DNA of 64,000 bases from Manduca sexta. Taxonomy: Eukaryota; Arthropoda; Insecta; Lepidoptera; Sphingidae. Of this stretch, positions 11,276 through 22,895 are shown in pieces; position 1 is the first letter of the stretch, and every line of letters begins with the position of its first letter. The DNA is taken from NCBI RefSeq assembly GCF_014839805.1, contig NC_051117.1, positions 1,426,001 through 1,490,000 of the forward strand. Direction: 5' to 3'. Below the pieces are notes generated by a model. The model did no database searches and had not been told where the DNA came from. It saw only the letters and a program-made list of their open reading frames with translations. The translations under genes were made by a program, and so were the position numbers.

Positions 11276-12786
11276 TTGCCTCATTTTCGCCTCACGTGTC
11301 CACTCCGACTTGTGTTAGTAAATAAAACTATGTGGGTCGGGTGCCGAGTCAATTGCCCGACATATCAAAAATGTCTGGCGATCGCAGCTTTTTCTAATTT
11401 TAGCTAAATTGTATCAACGCTCCGGTCAATGTCTTCTTTATTTTATCATAATGCGAATGTTAGGTTTTTGATCTTTCTCTCATAGACCTTGGGAATTCGT
11501 GAAGGATAAAGTGAAAGTAGGTAAATAAAAACATTATTCATTAATTGCGTCTAGAGTTTATCATGTTCTGTAGTTTATACCTTAAACTGATTTTGAAAGA
11601 CCAACACTGGAGTATCTTGCCCGTTCTTCTCTGATGAGAACTGCTTTTCGAACTGGTGTTACAATTAATATTGACGGAGTCTAAATAATGTATAAAATTT
11701 TACAGGTTCAAATGATTTTTTTCATTTCATTTATAGTCAGGTTTTGCGCGTGCCACCAGGCAAGTCATGTGGTTTTAATGAATTGCAAAGATACGAAATT
11801 ATGCATTTGCATCCACGTATGTTAAATAAGGATATAATTAATTATATAATTCCAAATAAAAAAAAAAACTGTTGAACATGTTTTTGCAGATGGGCCGGTC
11901 GTTGGCGTATTTTGGTTTATCAACAGGAAAACCTCGTTTATTTTTCCAGGGAATTCCAATGGAGGATTTATGACATTATGCCCATTATCTTGACTAGCAA
12001 CAAGTCCATGGCATACCTACCTATACATTTTTATTGTTTCTCTTATTTACATATGACTAATGTATTCAGAATATTCCATTCTTTTGTAACTTTAATTGCA
12101 AATACGATATGCACATTCCCGCAATTTTAATGTCAGGCCTACGTCTTCATAGTGCGTTAGGTAGAAATGACAATACGTCTCCTCATAAAAAATGGTTTCA
12201 GTAGTTTCTACATTATATTTTTGTGTAACATCAAAATTGGTTCAGCCGTTTTCGGAGTTAGGAAAAAATTAATAGACTCTGCTGCCTTAGTTTTATCTTC
12301 CTCCCAGTCTTGCTCGTTTATTTTGTAAGACCAGGAGAGCTATGGAAACTCCTCCATACATATAGCGCTCTAACATTCGCTTCTCTTTCATATTTTGCAT
12401 TGCTCTACGAATCTCTATAAATTAAGGAGTTTGTTATTTATCAGTATTTAATACCAAGTGAGCGCCCTCTCCCGATTGTTCCCTGCTTTATATATAATCC
12501 AGGAATTTGCGATTTACTCGTGATAAGTCATACAGTTTGTCCCTCTTTGGTGAATATAGGGTAGTGAAATTCAGGGGCGCGGTAAATCTAGTTCCATCAG
12601 TGGCTTCGAGCCAAACTAACCACTCTGGCCACGCTCCATTGGGTTGCCGTGATGATATCACTTCCTTTCTTTCATCGTGCCAAGATGTAGTGCCAAATTC
12701 AGCTCGCGTGTTTCACTGAAATACATTACTACTTTCGCCTGTGTGTAGTTAGGCGTTCCTTGTTCCTACAAATATTTATTTTTTAT
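11276..12786. other. Noncoding with possible degenerate repeats
   Basis: Contains a GGTTCAGCCGTTTTCGGAGTTAGG-like phrase near 12238-12263, common in lepidopteran Helitron/LINE relics, and a GC-richer stretch 12560-12720 without a convincing frame. No gene recognised. Confidence 0.4.
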
Positions 12787-12788
12787 TT

Positions 12789-12880
12789 ACCATCATCATC
12801 AACCCGTTGCAGTATATTGGTGGATATAGGCCTCTTCCAACGTACGCCACAGAGTCCGGCCTACTGCTTCATGCATCCAG
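12789..12880 (-). repeat. RTE-type LINE 3' end, reverse
   Basis: On the minus strand: GGAAGAGGCCTATATCCACC, a short spacer, then (ATG)n. This is the same layout as the ORF2 terminus and (ATG)n tail at 20640-20720 plus strand. Confidence 0.65.
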
Positions 12881-14469
12881 TTTTGTTTGTAGCCAAAATA
12901 AATTATAGATTTAGGATCAATTAAACATACGGCTTTTAATCCCACAACAGACGAGTCAAATACTTTTGAATCAAATAAATATTTGTTTAAGTATGAGATA
13001 ACTTCTGTTTATAGCCATATTACGGAGACTACATCTAAATTCCACCATGGAGAACAAAATTGCCCGGTAAATATTATTTGCGCAAATCGCCATAATTCTA
13101 GAAGCAATAGCGGCACATGCCCAAAATATCGTTGTGTCAATAACATTTCGCGTCTGTTTACGTCGAAGTGGGATCAGCGCCAACTACCAACGTAAAGGCA
13201 CGTTATGTTCTGCTGTTTGTAAATGCAGAGTCATTGGGGTTGACATTTTCTAGACTGGTTACAGCGATGAGAGGGTTGATAAGACAATTAGTAGGTAATG
13301 GAATACGATGCTTTTGGGGTAAAACAAAATGTTCAAATACTTGTTTAGGTGTTGGGCTATTGGAAATTTATGGTATTTGATACAAGGATAGAGGTTTTGT
13401 AGGGAAGCGAGACGTGACTTGGGATACATTTTAGGTATATTTTAGAGTCCAAATTAGTTTTGAAAACATTCCTAAAGTTTCATTATTTACAAGAATTAAT
13501 TCCCAATTATTTTCTATCTTTTGAATGCATTAAACATTTTTCTAAAACCTTGAATGTTAAGCATGTCATGCCCCCTCTTTTTAGAAAAAATGATTGCTTT
13601 ATTTTTCTTTAAAATATCATCCATATCCTTTTTTGGATGTTTGATGCTAACGTAACCGAGTGGATTACCTTTATACGTATACAAACGCATTTTATTATTG
13701 TTTAAATTCACACATTTTGCAATATTCACAAGGTCCGTTGTACGACAAATATGGAAATGTAGGTCAAATATATGCAAAGTTTTATATTTGTTAATCAATA
13801 ACCTCTAATGTAATCTATGGAAACACTCAGAAAACTCATAAGGACGCTAATGTTGCAATAGATAAGGCTCATTTTATTTTTACAGTTTTTTTTTGTTCTT
13901 GGCTATGGTTTTGTTCTTGATGTTTTTTTTTCTATTCATGCTGAGGTTTTCATGTGTTCGGGATATAAAAAACCATTTGGAAATGTTTTTAAATTTTAGA
14001 ATTTATTTTTAACTTTGAATAGCAACTCACAAGAAATTCGTTAATAAAATTTAATAAAATAAGTAATTTACTAGAAAAAAATATACAATAAATACTCGCC
14101 TCGTCACTATTTCCGAAAACCAAAAATTAAATTGCAGGTAGCAACATTAAAGATTTTTATAGCGGATAAATGTACTTTCAGGATATATTAGTTTATCAAA
14201 TTTTAGGGCTGACTCAACTAGTCCATTTTTCCAAATCACTATAAGAATATTAGTAGCCAACATATTTTTAAATATAATTAGAATCTTCATAAAATATGTG
14301 CTATAAACATAGCTGATTATTCTTTATGCACTTTGTTCCATGAAATTTAAGCCTCTTGGAATTGTCTCATTAAATCGTTTATTATTTCACCACCATTCTG
14401 AACGCCGTCTGACTTGAGTAAGTCGTCAAGACACGCGTGTGACCGTCACCTTACCGCACAAGCGATCTC
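12881..14469. other. Noncoding, AT-rich
   Basis: No recognised gene. It holds a 94-codon minus-strand frame at 13514-13798, described separately. Confidence 0.4.
13514..13798 (-). other. Unrecognised minus-strand frame, 94 codons
   Basis: Lysine- and isoleucine-rich frame with text such as YTYKGNPLGYVSIKHPKKD that reads more like protein than random AT-rich sequence. It starts right after an in-frame stop, with no ATG at its start. I do not recognise a family. It could be a decayed fragment of a transposon or inserted gene, or chance. Confidence 0.2.
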
Positions 14470-14489
14470 CCGCGTCAGACGAGCAGTCG

Positions 14490-14690
14490 TCAGTTCGCAC
14501 AAAGAGCATCCCTAGATACGCTTCAGTATTCGTAATAATTGATATCTAATCATTATCGTACAGTAACGCTCGATCCAGTCACCTTTTGATAATCTGTGCT
14601 GTGTGGTGTGGCGAAAATGCTAGTTTGACGTGCTTTAATATGGGCGAAGACAATAGGAAGGAGGGGAAATACACCCCTTTGTTGCGACAG
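14490..14690 (+). CDS. Candidate first exon, 17 codons then splice donor (CDS 14640-14690)
   Basis: ATG 14640 opens MGEDNRKEGKYTPLLRQ and the exon would end at CAG|GTGGGT (donor 14691), phase 0. Upstream sequence 14400-14640 is less AT-rich than its surroundings and has an initiator-like TCAGTTCG at 14490-14497. One short upstream ORF starts at ATG 14617. A hydrophilic N terminus ending in PLLRQ resembles the start of some insect sugar-transporter-like membrane proteins, but that is only an impression. No downstream exon was found here; the intron may be very long or cross the N gap. Confidence 0.4.
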
Positions 14691-16138
14691 GTGGGTCTTT
14701 TTAATTTTTGGTGCCAATATTTATTATGTATTTTTTTTATTTATTTAGATATTACTTTTTTTTTTTATTTTTTGTTGGTATTGGAACTTATTCGCATTTT
14801 TATGTTATTCTTTTTTATTTTTTCACTGGCTGAAATTTTAAACGAATCAATTATTGACAGCTTTTTATTTTTATTGTCCATTGTTGCATGTATTGTTTTC
14901 TATGCAATAAAAATCGGCAAAATTAAAAACAATTAAACTAACAATGAAAAAATAAGAAAAATTCTCGTGAATAAAATTCCGTAAAAACCTTTAAAATTTT
15001 AAAACAATCCCAATTGTTACGATGCCTCCATTTTAATACAAACCTATTTAAATATAAATGCGATGTATTTAAATCCTTTGTTATACAAATAGCTCATTCT
15101 ACGATCTCACGTACTATGTTTCTAATTCTATTTGTGCTCAATATGATTCGTAAACAGTTGCTATTTTTGCTTTATTGGCCTAGCGTCTTGAGACACTGAC
15201 CTATGGTCCCTCGGGTTTGACATACATGGCAGTCACCTAAAGACTGACATATATGGCACTTCGGGGAGTGATATTGAACTTGTATCTCTAGAGTGATATG
15301 ATATTCAGGACTTTTCCCTTGGGTTTCTTTGTTTTACGCTTAGCAACAGTGTTTTGTTTTTTAAATCGGACAGATTGTTAACCTGACAGGGCTTAACTTA
15401 TACAGACACACTAGACTTTGGGTGAGCGTTAGCAATAATGTTTTATATTTTTACCTGACTGTTAGTTGGACAAGAGTTGGCTTATTCGAAGACATCGGAC
15501 TTTTAAATGAGTGCTTTAGTCGCTGCAATAGTGATATTGACTTGGTTAAAATGAATTTTGTTGTATGATTTTGTTGCAATGGGATCTTAGTTGTATCCTA
15601 GTGGATTAATTCTAATAGGTACCCTTGATCCTTATACGAGTTGCAGTAATTAGTATATTGTGGTGATCAAAATAGTTTCAAACATAATAAAATGACGGCT
15701 TTATGACTTGATTTGAAGGCGAGGGAGCATTCACCTCTTTGATCAAGAAACATCACAAGTTTTCCTCTTACCGCATTAATAAGCTTTATATTTTGGGTAA
15801 ATTCGCTTCTTAGCTTCTTAGTAAGATCAGGCTAAAGAAGCAACCTTTCTGTCTTATTGATTGTCTTACAGCAAAGTATGTGACGTAGACGAGTACGTCA
15901 TGTAACTTTGCCGAGATAAAAAAGATCTGGGTCACGATATTGGACAAATATAATTAACATTAAGATAATGTGCGTTAACAACAGTGGGCTTAATACGCGT
16001 TTGGTATCACCACGGGCTTAACGAACGATATGACTATCCGGGTTTTAAGTGGCGGACTTGCGTCGTGTTGATTTTAGGTCTTATGGTTTACTTTAGGTGT
16101 CTTTAAGGTAAATCTAGATAATGACGGTGGTGTTTTTA
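14691..16138. other. Noncoding; possibly intronic to the exon at 14640
   Basis: T-rich just after the candidate donor, then unremarkable AT-rich sequence. No recognised repeat or exon. Confidence 0.4.
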
Positions 16139-16350
16139 TATCTTTAAATATAAAACAAAGTCCCCCGCCGCGTTTGTTTGAAGGCGATAAACTTATAAAC
16201 TACCTGAGGATTTTGATGAAATTTGGCATGGAGATAGTTTGAGAACCTGAGAATGTTATAGACTGCTTTATCCCGGGAAAATATATATTGCGATTTTGAT
16301 TCCGTAAAACTTTGTCACACGGACAAAGTCTCGAGCAAAAGTCAGTTAAA
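16139..16350 (+). repeat. Degenerate Helitron-type repeat
   Basis: Contains ATAAAACAAAGTCCCCCGCCGCG, GATGAAATTTGGCATGGAGATAGTTTGAG and a tail resembling GAGCAAAAG(CTAG). Same family as 58110-58290 and, in reverse, 29950-30150 and the 3' end of 39321-40580. Confidence 0.6.
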
Positions 16351-16487
16351 TATTTTAAAAAATTAAGGTAGCAGAGCGGAGAATGTATAGTTAGCTGAAA
16401 TTGAGTGCCAGGTCTCGTCTTCAATCATTGTGCCAGAATAGAGAAATCGGTGTGGCAATGGAGTGCGAAACGAGACGAAAGTTTCAC

Positions 16488-16560
16488 TTTTGAATCTGCG
16501 GACCTACGGAAGTCCGTTTTACTCTAGACTATCACCGGCAGGCCAGCAGTGGAACATCTC
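16488..16560 (-). repeat. SINE1 head fragment (diverged) beside an RTE-tail fragment
   Basis: 16488-16541 resembles the reverse complement of the SINE1 box B to box A region (TGAATCTGCGGAC...AGACTATCACCGG). The next bases, GGCCAGCAGTGGAACATC...ATGAT, resemble an RTE LINE 3' end. Confidence 0.5.
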
Positions 16561-18287
16561 AATTCATGATTATTTTTATAATTTTAAATTATCTTCGCAA
16601 ACTTCACTGCTATAACTGTTTTATTTGTCAGGTTGAAAGTCGTATTTAGTTAGATGACTTTTTAGCAGTTGACTTACCGCATTTTACTGAGTTTATTTTG
16701 AGAAACTTATAAATAACAAATGCGTATCTATCTATAGAATATTCATCGTGACAAATTACAGCTGTTGGGTTAAAATAATTAGAGTCAGGAATTTGTAGCC
16801 GACATGGTGGCAGACTTGCTAACACGTCATAGGACGGGATGTGGCGAAAAAGGTTACCCAGTAGCATCTCTGTTTACCTCTTCCGGGGCGTGATGTTTGT
16901 GTGTGTTACATAGTTTATATAACAATCTCGAGTATTTTCTCACAACGGTTAGGTATTTAGAAACAATTAGACGTCGGTAATGGTTGTTATTCGTAATTCC
17001 GCATTACAACGCCATTGTGTTCAACACAATATACTTCATCGCAGCGAGCGAAAGGCTGCCTTTAAACATAGTTTTTCTATTTTCATCTGGGTTTCGCAGC
17101 TTTTAATCTTCCTTCAAGAAATTTGATTAGGGGTAGACCATGTAGAATATTTTTTTTACTGCAATGGCATTCATGCTGTTGCCTTTTGTACGGTCAGGAG
17201 ATATTACCTGGGTCTTATAACTTTAATTTACTTTTCCCTCCATTTTAAGGATCCTCTATGTTTCTAAGGATCGGGAAAGGACTTATCCCATAATGAATGA
17301 CGTTATCACTAATGGTACAGTTAATTTTAGTCATTATAAAATCGTTTTATGAAAAAGAAATAACCTTTGATCAAATTCCAACATATCACTACAGATCATA
17401 AAATTAAATAATAAAATTATTGACAAATAATCGTTGTTTGGTTTTTACATTACAACACTAAAGAAACTTAGTGGGTCACACTACATTGAATCATATTTTG
17501 ATAAAAAACAAATATCTTCTTTCATAATAAATCTATTGGTCAGAACTGTTAACTACGTTTTATACGTACAATAGCGGTAACTGGAAACTAGATAGATTTC
17601 TTTTAAATTAATTTTTATCGTCCTCTGAATATAGTACCTATAACACTTTATTTACACTCACAATCAGCCATCATCCTTTGCCTTACCTATCCTATACAAA
17701 AGGATCTAGAACGTTCTTTTAAAACGGTTACTTTTGATCAGTCATTCCAATAACGATAGGTATGATACAAACACATACATACTAATTAGTCGTGCCGCAC
17801 CGCTACGTGTATGTACGTAATGCGCTATATTATCTTATTGTTTAGTTGCTAGTTGTAATTAGAGCGTTGTTGACGAGTTTAATGAAAATTAATTGCTTGA
17901 AGGATGAGCATGTGGATTGGACACTTGAAATCGTGTAAACATAACTATTAACTTTGTAATGTACTGGTATGAAAAGGTATGTTGTGAGTTTAATCGAATG
18001 TAGTCTAATATAGATTTCTTTTCGGCTTTAGAATAGTTTGCGCACGTATTCTCTTCCTATAATCCTGGGTCTTTCCGTAGCGTGAAGGAGCATCTTAGTA
18101 AACGGGAATGATTATGTCGAATGATAGATAGCCTTTTGTTGCTAATCGATATTTATCTGGACGGCATCGCTTACATCAGATGCAGTGCATCACTTTCACG
18201 TACCAAAAATTGTTTATCACAGCATTCTTTACAAACTGCCTGTTTTGATCTGGACACATTCTTGCCTAGACTAAAAGTATATCGCGA
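16561..18287. other. Noncoding, up to the assembly gap
   Basis: No coding frame, TIR or SINE recognised. Confidence 0.45.
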
Positions 18288-18787
18288 NNNNNNNNNNNNN
18301 NNNNNNNNNNNNNNNNNNNNNNNNNNNNNNNNNNNNNNNNNNNNNNNNNNNNNNNNNNNNNNNNNNNNNNNNNNNNNNNNNNNNNNNNNNNNNNNNNNNN
18401 NNNNNNNNNNNNNNNNNNNNNNNNNNNNNNNNNNNNNNNNNNNNNNNNNNNNNNNNNNNNNNNNNNNNNNNNNNNNNNNNNNNNNNNNNNNNNNNNNNNN
18501 NNNNNNNNNNNNNNNNNNNNNNNNNNNNNNNNNNNNNNNNNNNNNNNNNNNNNNNNNNNNNNNNNNNNNNNNNNNNNNNNNNNNNNNNNNNNNNNNNNNN
18601 NNNNNNNNNNNNNNNNNNNNNNNNNNNNNNNNNNNNNNNNNNNNNNNNNNNNNNNNNNNNNNNNNNNNNNNNNNNNNNNNNNNNNNNNNNNNNNNNNNNN
18701 NNNNNNNNNNNNNNNNNNNNNNNNNNNNNNNNNNNNNNNNNNNNNNNNNNNNNNNNNNNNNNNNNNNNNNNNNNNNNNNNNNNNNNN
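18288..18787. other. Assembly gap (500 N)
   Basis: Exactly 500 N, probably a placeholder of arbitrary length. Any frame running through it is meaningless. Confidence 0.99.
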
Positions 18788-18799
18788 CCTGGGATCCAC

Positions 18800-19330
18800 A
18801 ATCACAAATACTGGTAGTTGCAGAAGACATAAAGGACGGTGTACCATGACACGATCAGCCGTGGAAAAACTCACAAAGATATGGAAAGACCGCCCGCATA
18901 ACCAAGGTTCGCTTAATGAGATGCCTGGTATTTCCGAATTTTCCTGTATGGAGCTGAAACATGGACGATCCACCAAAAATGTCGAAAAGCCATGGTAATG
19001 TTGCTGGGGCAACGCTTGCTTAGAGTTAAATGGACTGCTCATCGTACTAACGCTTCTATTCTGAAGAGCTTCACATCAAACAAGACTTACGTCGATTGTG
19101 CAAATGCGAATCCTCAAGTTCTTTGGTCATGTCATCCGTAATGGCTCCTTGGAACGATTGTTCATACTGGGAAGAGTAGAAGGTAAACGTCTCGCGGCCG
19201 AATACCCACCAAATGGACAGACGTTATTAAATCGGTTGCAAGGTGTTCCCTTACTGAATGTACTCTGCCAGGAGTGTACGACTGAAAGAAGAATCTTCTT
19301 GTATATTGTTGCACAGACTTCAGTCAAAGG
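18800..19330 (+). pseudogene. LINE ORF2 C-terminal fragment, degenerate
   Basis: Read across frames it gives RSAVEKLTKIWKDR, then RLMRCLVFP.FLYGAETWT, then LLRVKWTAHRTNASIL, then ILKFFGHVIRNGSLERL. These are hallmarks of the post-RT C-terminal region of an insect non-LTR endonuclease/reverse-transcriptase. Several frameshifts and stops make it inactive. Its 5' part abuts the N gap, so more of the LINE may lie in the gap. Clade not assigned. Confidence 0.8.
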
Positions 19331-19339
19331 CTGTAGACA

Positions 19340-20039
19340 ATATGTATTTTAAGAGTCTTAATGCTAATAGAAAATAATGAGACCTCGATTAGATGTTTCA
19401 TTTAAATACATTTTGGCATCTTGTCTGCAGCCTCAGAACTTCAAACTGATCTCTACATAGGACATGCCAGGAGATACTTGAAGCTGATCTGCATCAGGTT
19501 CCCGAGATAGAAACTCGGACCAATTCCATACCGAGTAAAGGCATATCTAAGCAACTTGTCTCTGATTGGGCTTAAAGAATGCCTTTAGATAAACAACTAT
19601 GAAAAATGTACTCTAAAAAAATTATCAACAGCATTGCTAGGTTATCTACTAAAATACCTATACATTTTTATTGATATTATAAAACGGGCGGTTATATTGA
19701 ATAGTCAAGGACCAAACTTTCAGCGTTCAAAGCGATTTCTTGTTTCAGTTTAAGGTATCTTTAATTTTTTTACAAAGTCGAGGGCGGAAGAACACGTGGA
19801 CGCAACCCAATACAGTGGTCTAATCAGACCAGCACTATTCTTGATATATCTGCATACGATGCAATACAGGTGGCCAACAATTGAGATCAATGGCGTGACA
19901 TACTGTGGAAGGTGGTGAAGTAGTCACCACCTCAGAACTGAGGGGCAACGCCGCGGGAAGGTAAGCATTTTTACATCAAATAATTAGCATCTGGAAATTA
20001 GTAAATAAATCTTATAACAAAGTAAATCTATTGAGCAGA
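19340..20039. other. Noncoding
   Basis: No recognised gene or repeat. Short tracts near 19790-19960 are GC-richer and could be older LINE relics. Confidence 0.4.
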
Positions 20040-20336
20040 ACTGGTGGTAAATGAAGAACTGCGACATTGCTAGAAGTGGGATATTTGTATCCGCCTAACG
20101 GCAGCGACCATCTTACGCAAGTGAAAAACCATAGTGGCCAGGAACGGCGTTGCGTATCTCTTAGGGATCGAAGCCAGCTCACGTTCCGAGATCAGCCTGT
20201 ATATATCCGGGATTAAACAGGCCAGCATAATATGTCGACTGGCGAGGCATTAACATATCTCGTCATTTAACATTATATGGACCCTATTCCACTTACCATC
20301 AGGCGAGGTGGAGATACACCATGTCAGTATAAAAAA
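20040..20336 (+). repeat. Dispersed repeat family B
   Basis: Near full-length but diverged copy: TATCCGCC start region, CCATAGTGGCCAGGAACGGCG, GATCAGCCTGTATATATCCGG, ACAGGCCAGCATAATATGTCGAC, CCACTTACCATCAGG, A-rich end at about 20330. Confidence 0.7.
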
Positions 20337-20489
20337 AATCCATCCGAAGGTTTGTTTCACTGCGTATTCATCGCTTCAAGACGTGTTGCGTTTAATAAAT
20401 GCGAGTATGTTCTTTAAATTAACTATATTTTTGTGATCTTGATAGGTTTAATAACTTGATAAATAATAGTTGGGCTGGCATTGGTGCAA

Positions 20490-20722
20490 ATCGGAGCAGG
20501 TTCTCACGGCGTCGAAATTATTTCTAGCATCTGGTCGATAAGTTCTGGAGTGGCGGCCACGAACCGGGAGACGCGGCGTAGGCCCCTCCACGAGGCCGAC
20601 GACCTGGTGAGGATCGCCGGAGTCCGATGGATGAGGGCGGCCCAGAACCGGTCCCTGTGGCGCTCAATGGGAGGCCTATGTCCAGCAGTGGACGATTCCC
20701 GGCTGAAATCATGATGATGATC
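20490..20722 (+). pseudogene. RTE-clade LINE 3' end with ORF2 C terminus and (ATG)n tail
   Basis: GC-rich fragment encoding ...DDLVRIAGVRWMRAAQNRSLWRSM, then in the next frame EAYVQQWTIPG and a stop. This is the usual RTE ORF2 terminus, followed at once by ATCATGATGATGAT. One frameshift at about 20672 and 5' truncation make it a dead copy, the usual product of incomplete target-primed reverse transcription. Confidence 0.8.
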
Positions 20723-21541
20723 TGGTCGATATAAAGAGTTGCTTCCTGTCATTTTGGAGTGTTTGATGAATCCCAAGTATCAACCACTGGTATTGGAGTA
20801 ATTTACTCGTTAGAATAGAACGTATGGAAATAAAAAATTCTAACCTCTTCGACAGTTGTATTTCAAAGTGTTCCTTTTTTAGCAAATACTAGCTGTAAGT
20901 ACAACAGGACATGGCAAAGTTAATTATAATTAAATATCTTTATTCATATTACTCGATGTACTACGGTTTGCTTAAACCCCAAAATAGACTTTAATGCCTG
21001 TATCTTGAGTGCTGATACCTAAAACTTTAATTTGCCCAACCAAAACCCACTTTCTCCATTTGGGAATAGAATCCAAAATCACATAATTTCATTATATAGG
21101 CCATTGAACTCTGCTTTATTGCGTAAAACAAAATGTATAAGTAAATATGTAACTACCCACTCCCCATGTACTACAAAAACCTTAAACGACATTCGATAAA
21201 ATTTCATAACCGACCGACTTGTAAACATCTCCGATATTATCCTCGGACGTGTAGGGTGGATGTGAAAATTTTAAGATAAATCAGAAACATTCTTGGTTAG
21301 TTTTGCTATTATGTTTTACTGAATGTAGTGTGGAATTATACAGGTTTTATAGAAACAATAAATATGAATATATGTTAGGAATATTGCTGTTATAATGCTA
21401 GTAAGTTGACATAACCTGATCAAAAATAAATAATCTAAATATTATTCTACCAATTTACAGTCTTACTTAAAACTTGTTTTAGCGTTAAGGTGGTTAACGT
21501 TACATGTAACAACCCTCTTCGCATCGCATTCAATATAATCA
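20723..21541. other. Noncoding, AT-rich
   Basis: Nothing recognised. Confidence 0.4.
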
Positions 21542-21543
21542 TA

Positions 21544-21693
21544 TCGACGGTTGAAGGCCTAATTGTCTTAAGCGACATTTTTTGCGACACTAAGTTTCAT
21601 ACATATTTAAAATGAGCACTTGTTGTTATATTTTTAAACTAGTTATTTTTCTAAAAACATGTCGCTTAAGTCAAGTAGCCTTACAACCGTCGA
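21544..21693 (+). mobile_element. MITE-A copy 1 (150 bp, TIR element)
   Basis: Ends TCGACGGTTGAAGG...CCTTACAACCGTCGA form terminal inverted repeats that continue inward as CTTAAGCGACAT / ATGTCGCTTAAG. TA precedes the left end, so a TA target site is possible. Similar copies are at 24289, 29505 (reverse), 34500 and 37142. No coding capacity. Confidence 0.85.
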
Positions 21694-21706
21694 AATAGTT
21701 TTGTTA

Positions 21707-22020
21707 TTAATATCAGCCCTGTATTATATACTTGCCCACTGCTGAGCACAGGCCTCCTCTACTACTGAGAGGGGTTAGGCCTTAGTCCACGCTGGCCTAG
21801 TGCGGATTGGTAGACTTCACACACCTTCGAAATTCCTATAGAGAACTTCTCAGATGTGCAGGTTTCCTCACGATGTTTTCCTTCACCGTTAAAGCGAACG
21901 ATAAATTCACAAAGAATACACACATGATTTTTCAGAAAAGTCAGAGGTGTGCCCTTGGGATTTGAACCTGCGGACATTCGTCTCGGCAGTCCGTTCCACA
22001 CCAACTAGGCTATCGTCGCT
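21707..22020 (-). mobile_element. SINE1, near full length
   Basis: Reverse orientation, tRNA-like head at the right end (box A CTAGGCTATCG region, box B GGATTTGAACC on this strand), short (ATT) tail at left. Flanked by AATAGTTTTGTTA (21694-21706) and AATAGTTTTATTA (22026-22038), a target-site duplication with one mismatch. It inserted directly against the right end of MITE-A copy 1. Confidence 0.92.
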
Positions 22021-22184
22021 TTTTTAATAGTTTTATTACTAAACAATTAACTTGTAGCTATTAATTTGTTCGCTATTTTCCTGATACAGAATTTAATTCA
22101 ATTTGATAATATTATTTTAAAAATACTCTTCACGTACAGTTAACTTTACTGCTTACCTCATAAACAGTCTCAAATACATTAAAA

Positions 22185-22320
22185 TTACCTTTTATTAATA
22201 TTTATTTTGTTCGAAACTTGCACTTTATAGTTTTACATCTACGGCTCGAGTAACTTATAGTGTTATTCCCAAGCAGATAAGTATGGTGTCATTTAGTAAC
22301 ACAACTTCAAAATGACCCTT
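22185..22320 (+). repeat. Dispersed repeat family D, copy 1
   Basis: TTATTTTGTTCGAAACTTGC...TTTACATCTACGG...AAGTATGGTGTCATTTAGTAACAC. Related to 22701-22830, 26335-26490 (reverse) and a partial at 26681-26730. No TIR or tail evident. Confidence 0.75.
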
Positions 22321-22700
22321 TATAATTGTGAGACTATCCGCACATCACGCCCCGCGTGGCTCACCCTAACTTAACCCTCGGTCCATCCATCTCCGTCCTC
22401 GGCCGCAATTTATTTGTCTAACTGGACAATGACAGAACTACGGGCTGTTTTAATTCGGTTAAATAAAACAAGGCGGTTAATTCCTTCCCATTCTACGTAA
22501 GTATAAAAATATGAGTATTTAATACTGGTATTGTATGGGAATTACTAAGGACCATGTTTTTCTATTTTTATCCGACTATGGGATAAAGGTGGGTTATGCT
22601 AGGCTGTATTAAAAATTGAAAACTAGTGTTATGAAGATTAAAAACGAAGGACTGAGGGCGATGAACATAGCTGTATGATTTACTAGTAGTTTATAGTAAA
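22321..22700. other. Noncoding
   Basis: GC-richer patch 22340-22450 with no frame; otherwise AT-rich. Confidence 0.4.
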
Positions 22701-22830
22701 ATTACATTTTTAATAAAATTTATTTTGTTCGAAATTTGCACTTTTTTTTACATCTACGGTTGAAATAATTTATTGTTAATTATTTACAAGAAAATATGTA
22801 TGTGGTACTATTTAGTAGTGCAATATCAAT
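22701..22830 (+). repeat. Dispersed repeat family D, copy 2
   Basis: TTATTTTGTTCGAAATTTGCAC, TTTACATCTACGGTTG, ATGTATGTGGTACTATTTAGTA. Lies about 380 bp from copy 1 in the same orientation. Confidence 0.75.
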
Positions 22831-22844
22831 ATAACAAATTATAC

Positions 22845-22895
22845 TTCATCATCATCATCAGCTCATTGCAGTCCAATGCTGGCCATAGCCCGATT
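22845..22895 (-). repeat. RTE LINE tail fragment, reverse
   Basis: (CAT)n followed by CAGCTCATTGCAGTCCAATGC and GGCCATAGCCC: the reverse of the RTE terminus and (ATG)n tail. Confidence 0.55.

Noticed and set aside
18121..19042. Frames running through the N block
   Set aside because: Most residues are X from 500 N; the flanking codons give no protein.
20481..20714. 77-codon frame as a host gene
   Set aside because: It is the frameshifted C terminus of RTE LINE ORF2 followed by the (ATG)n tail.
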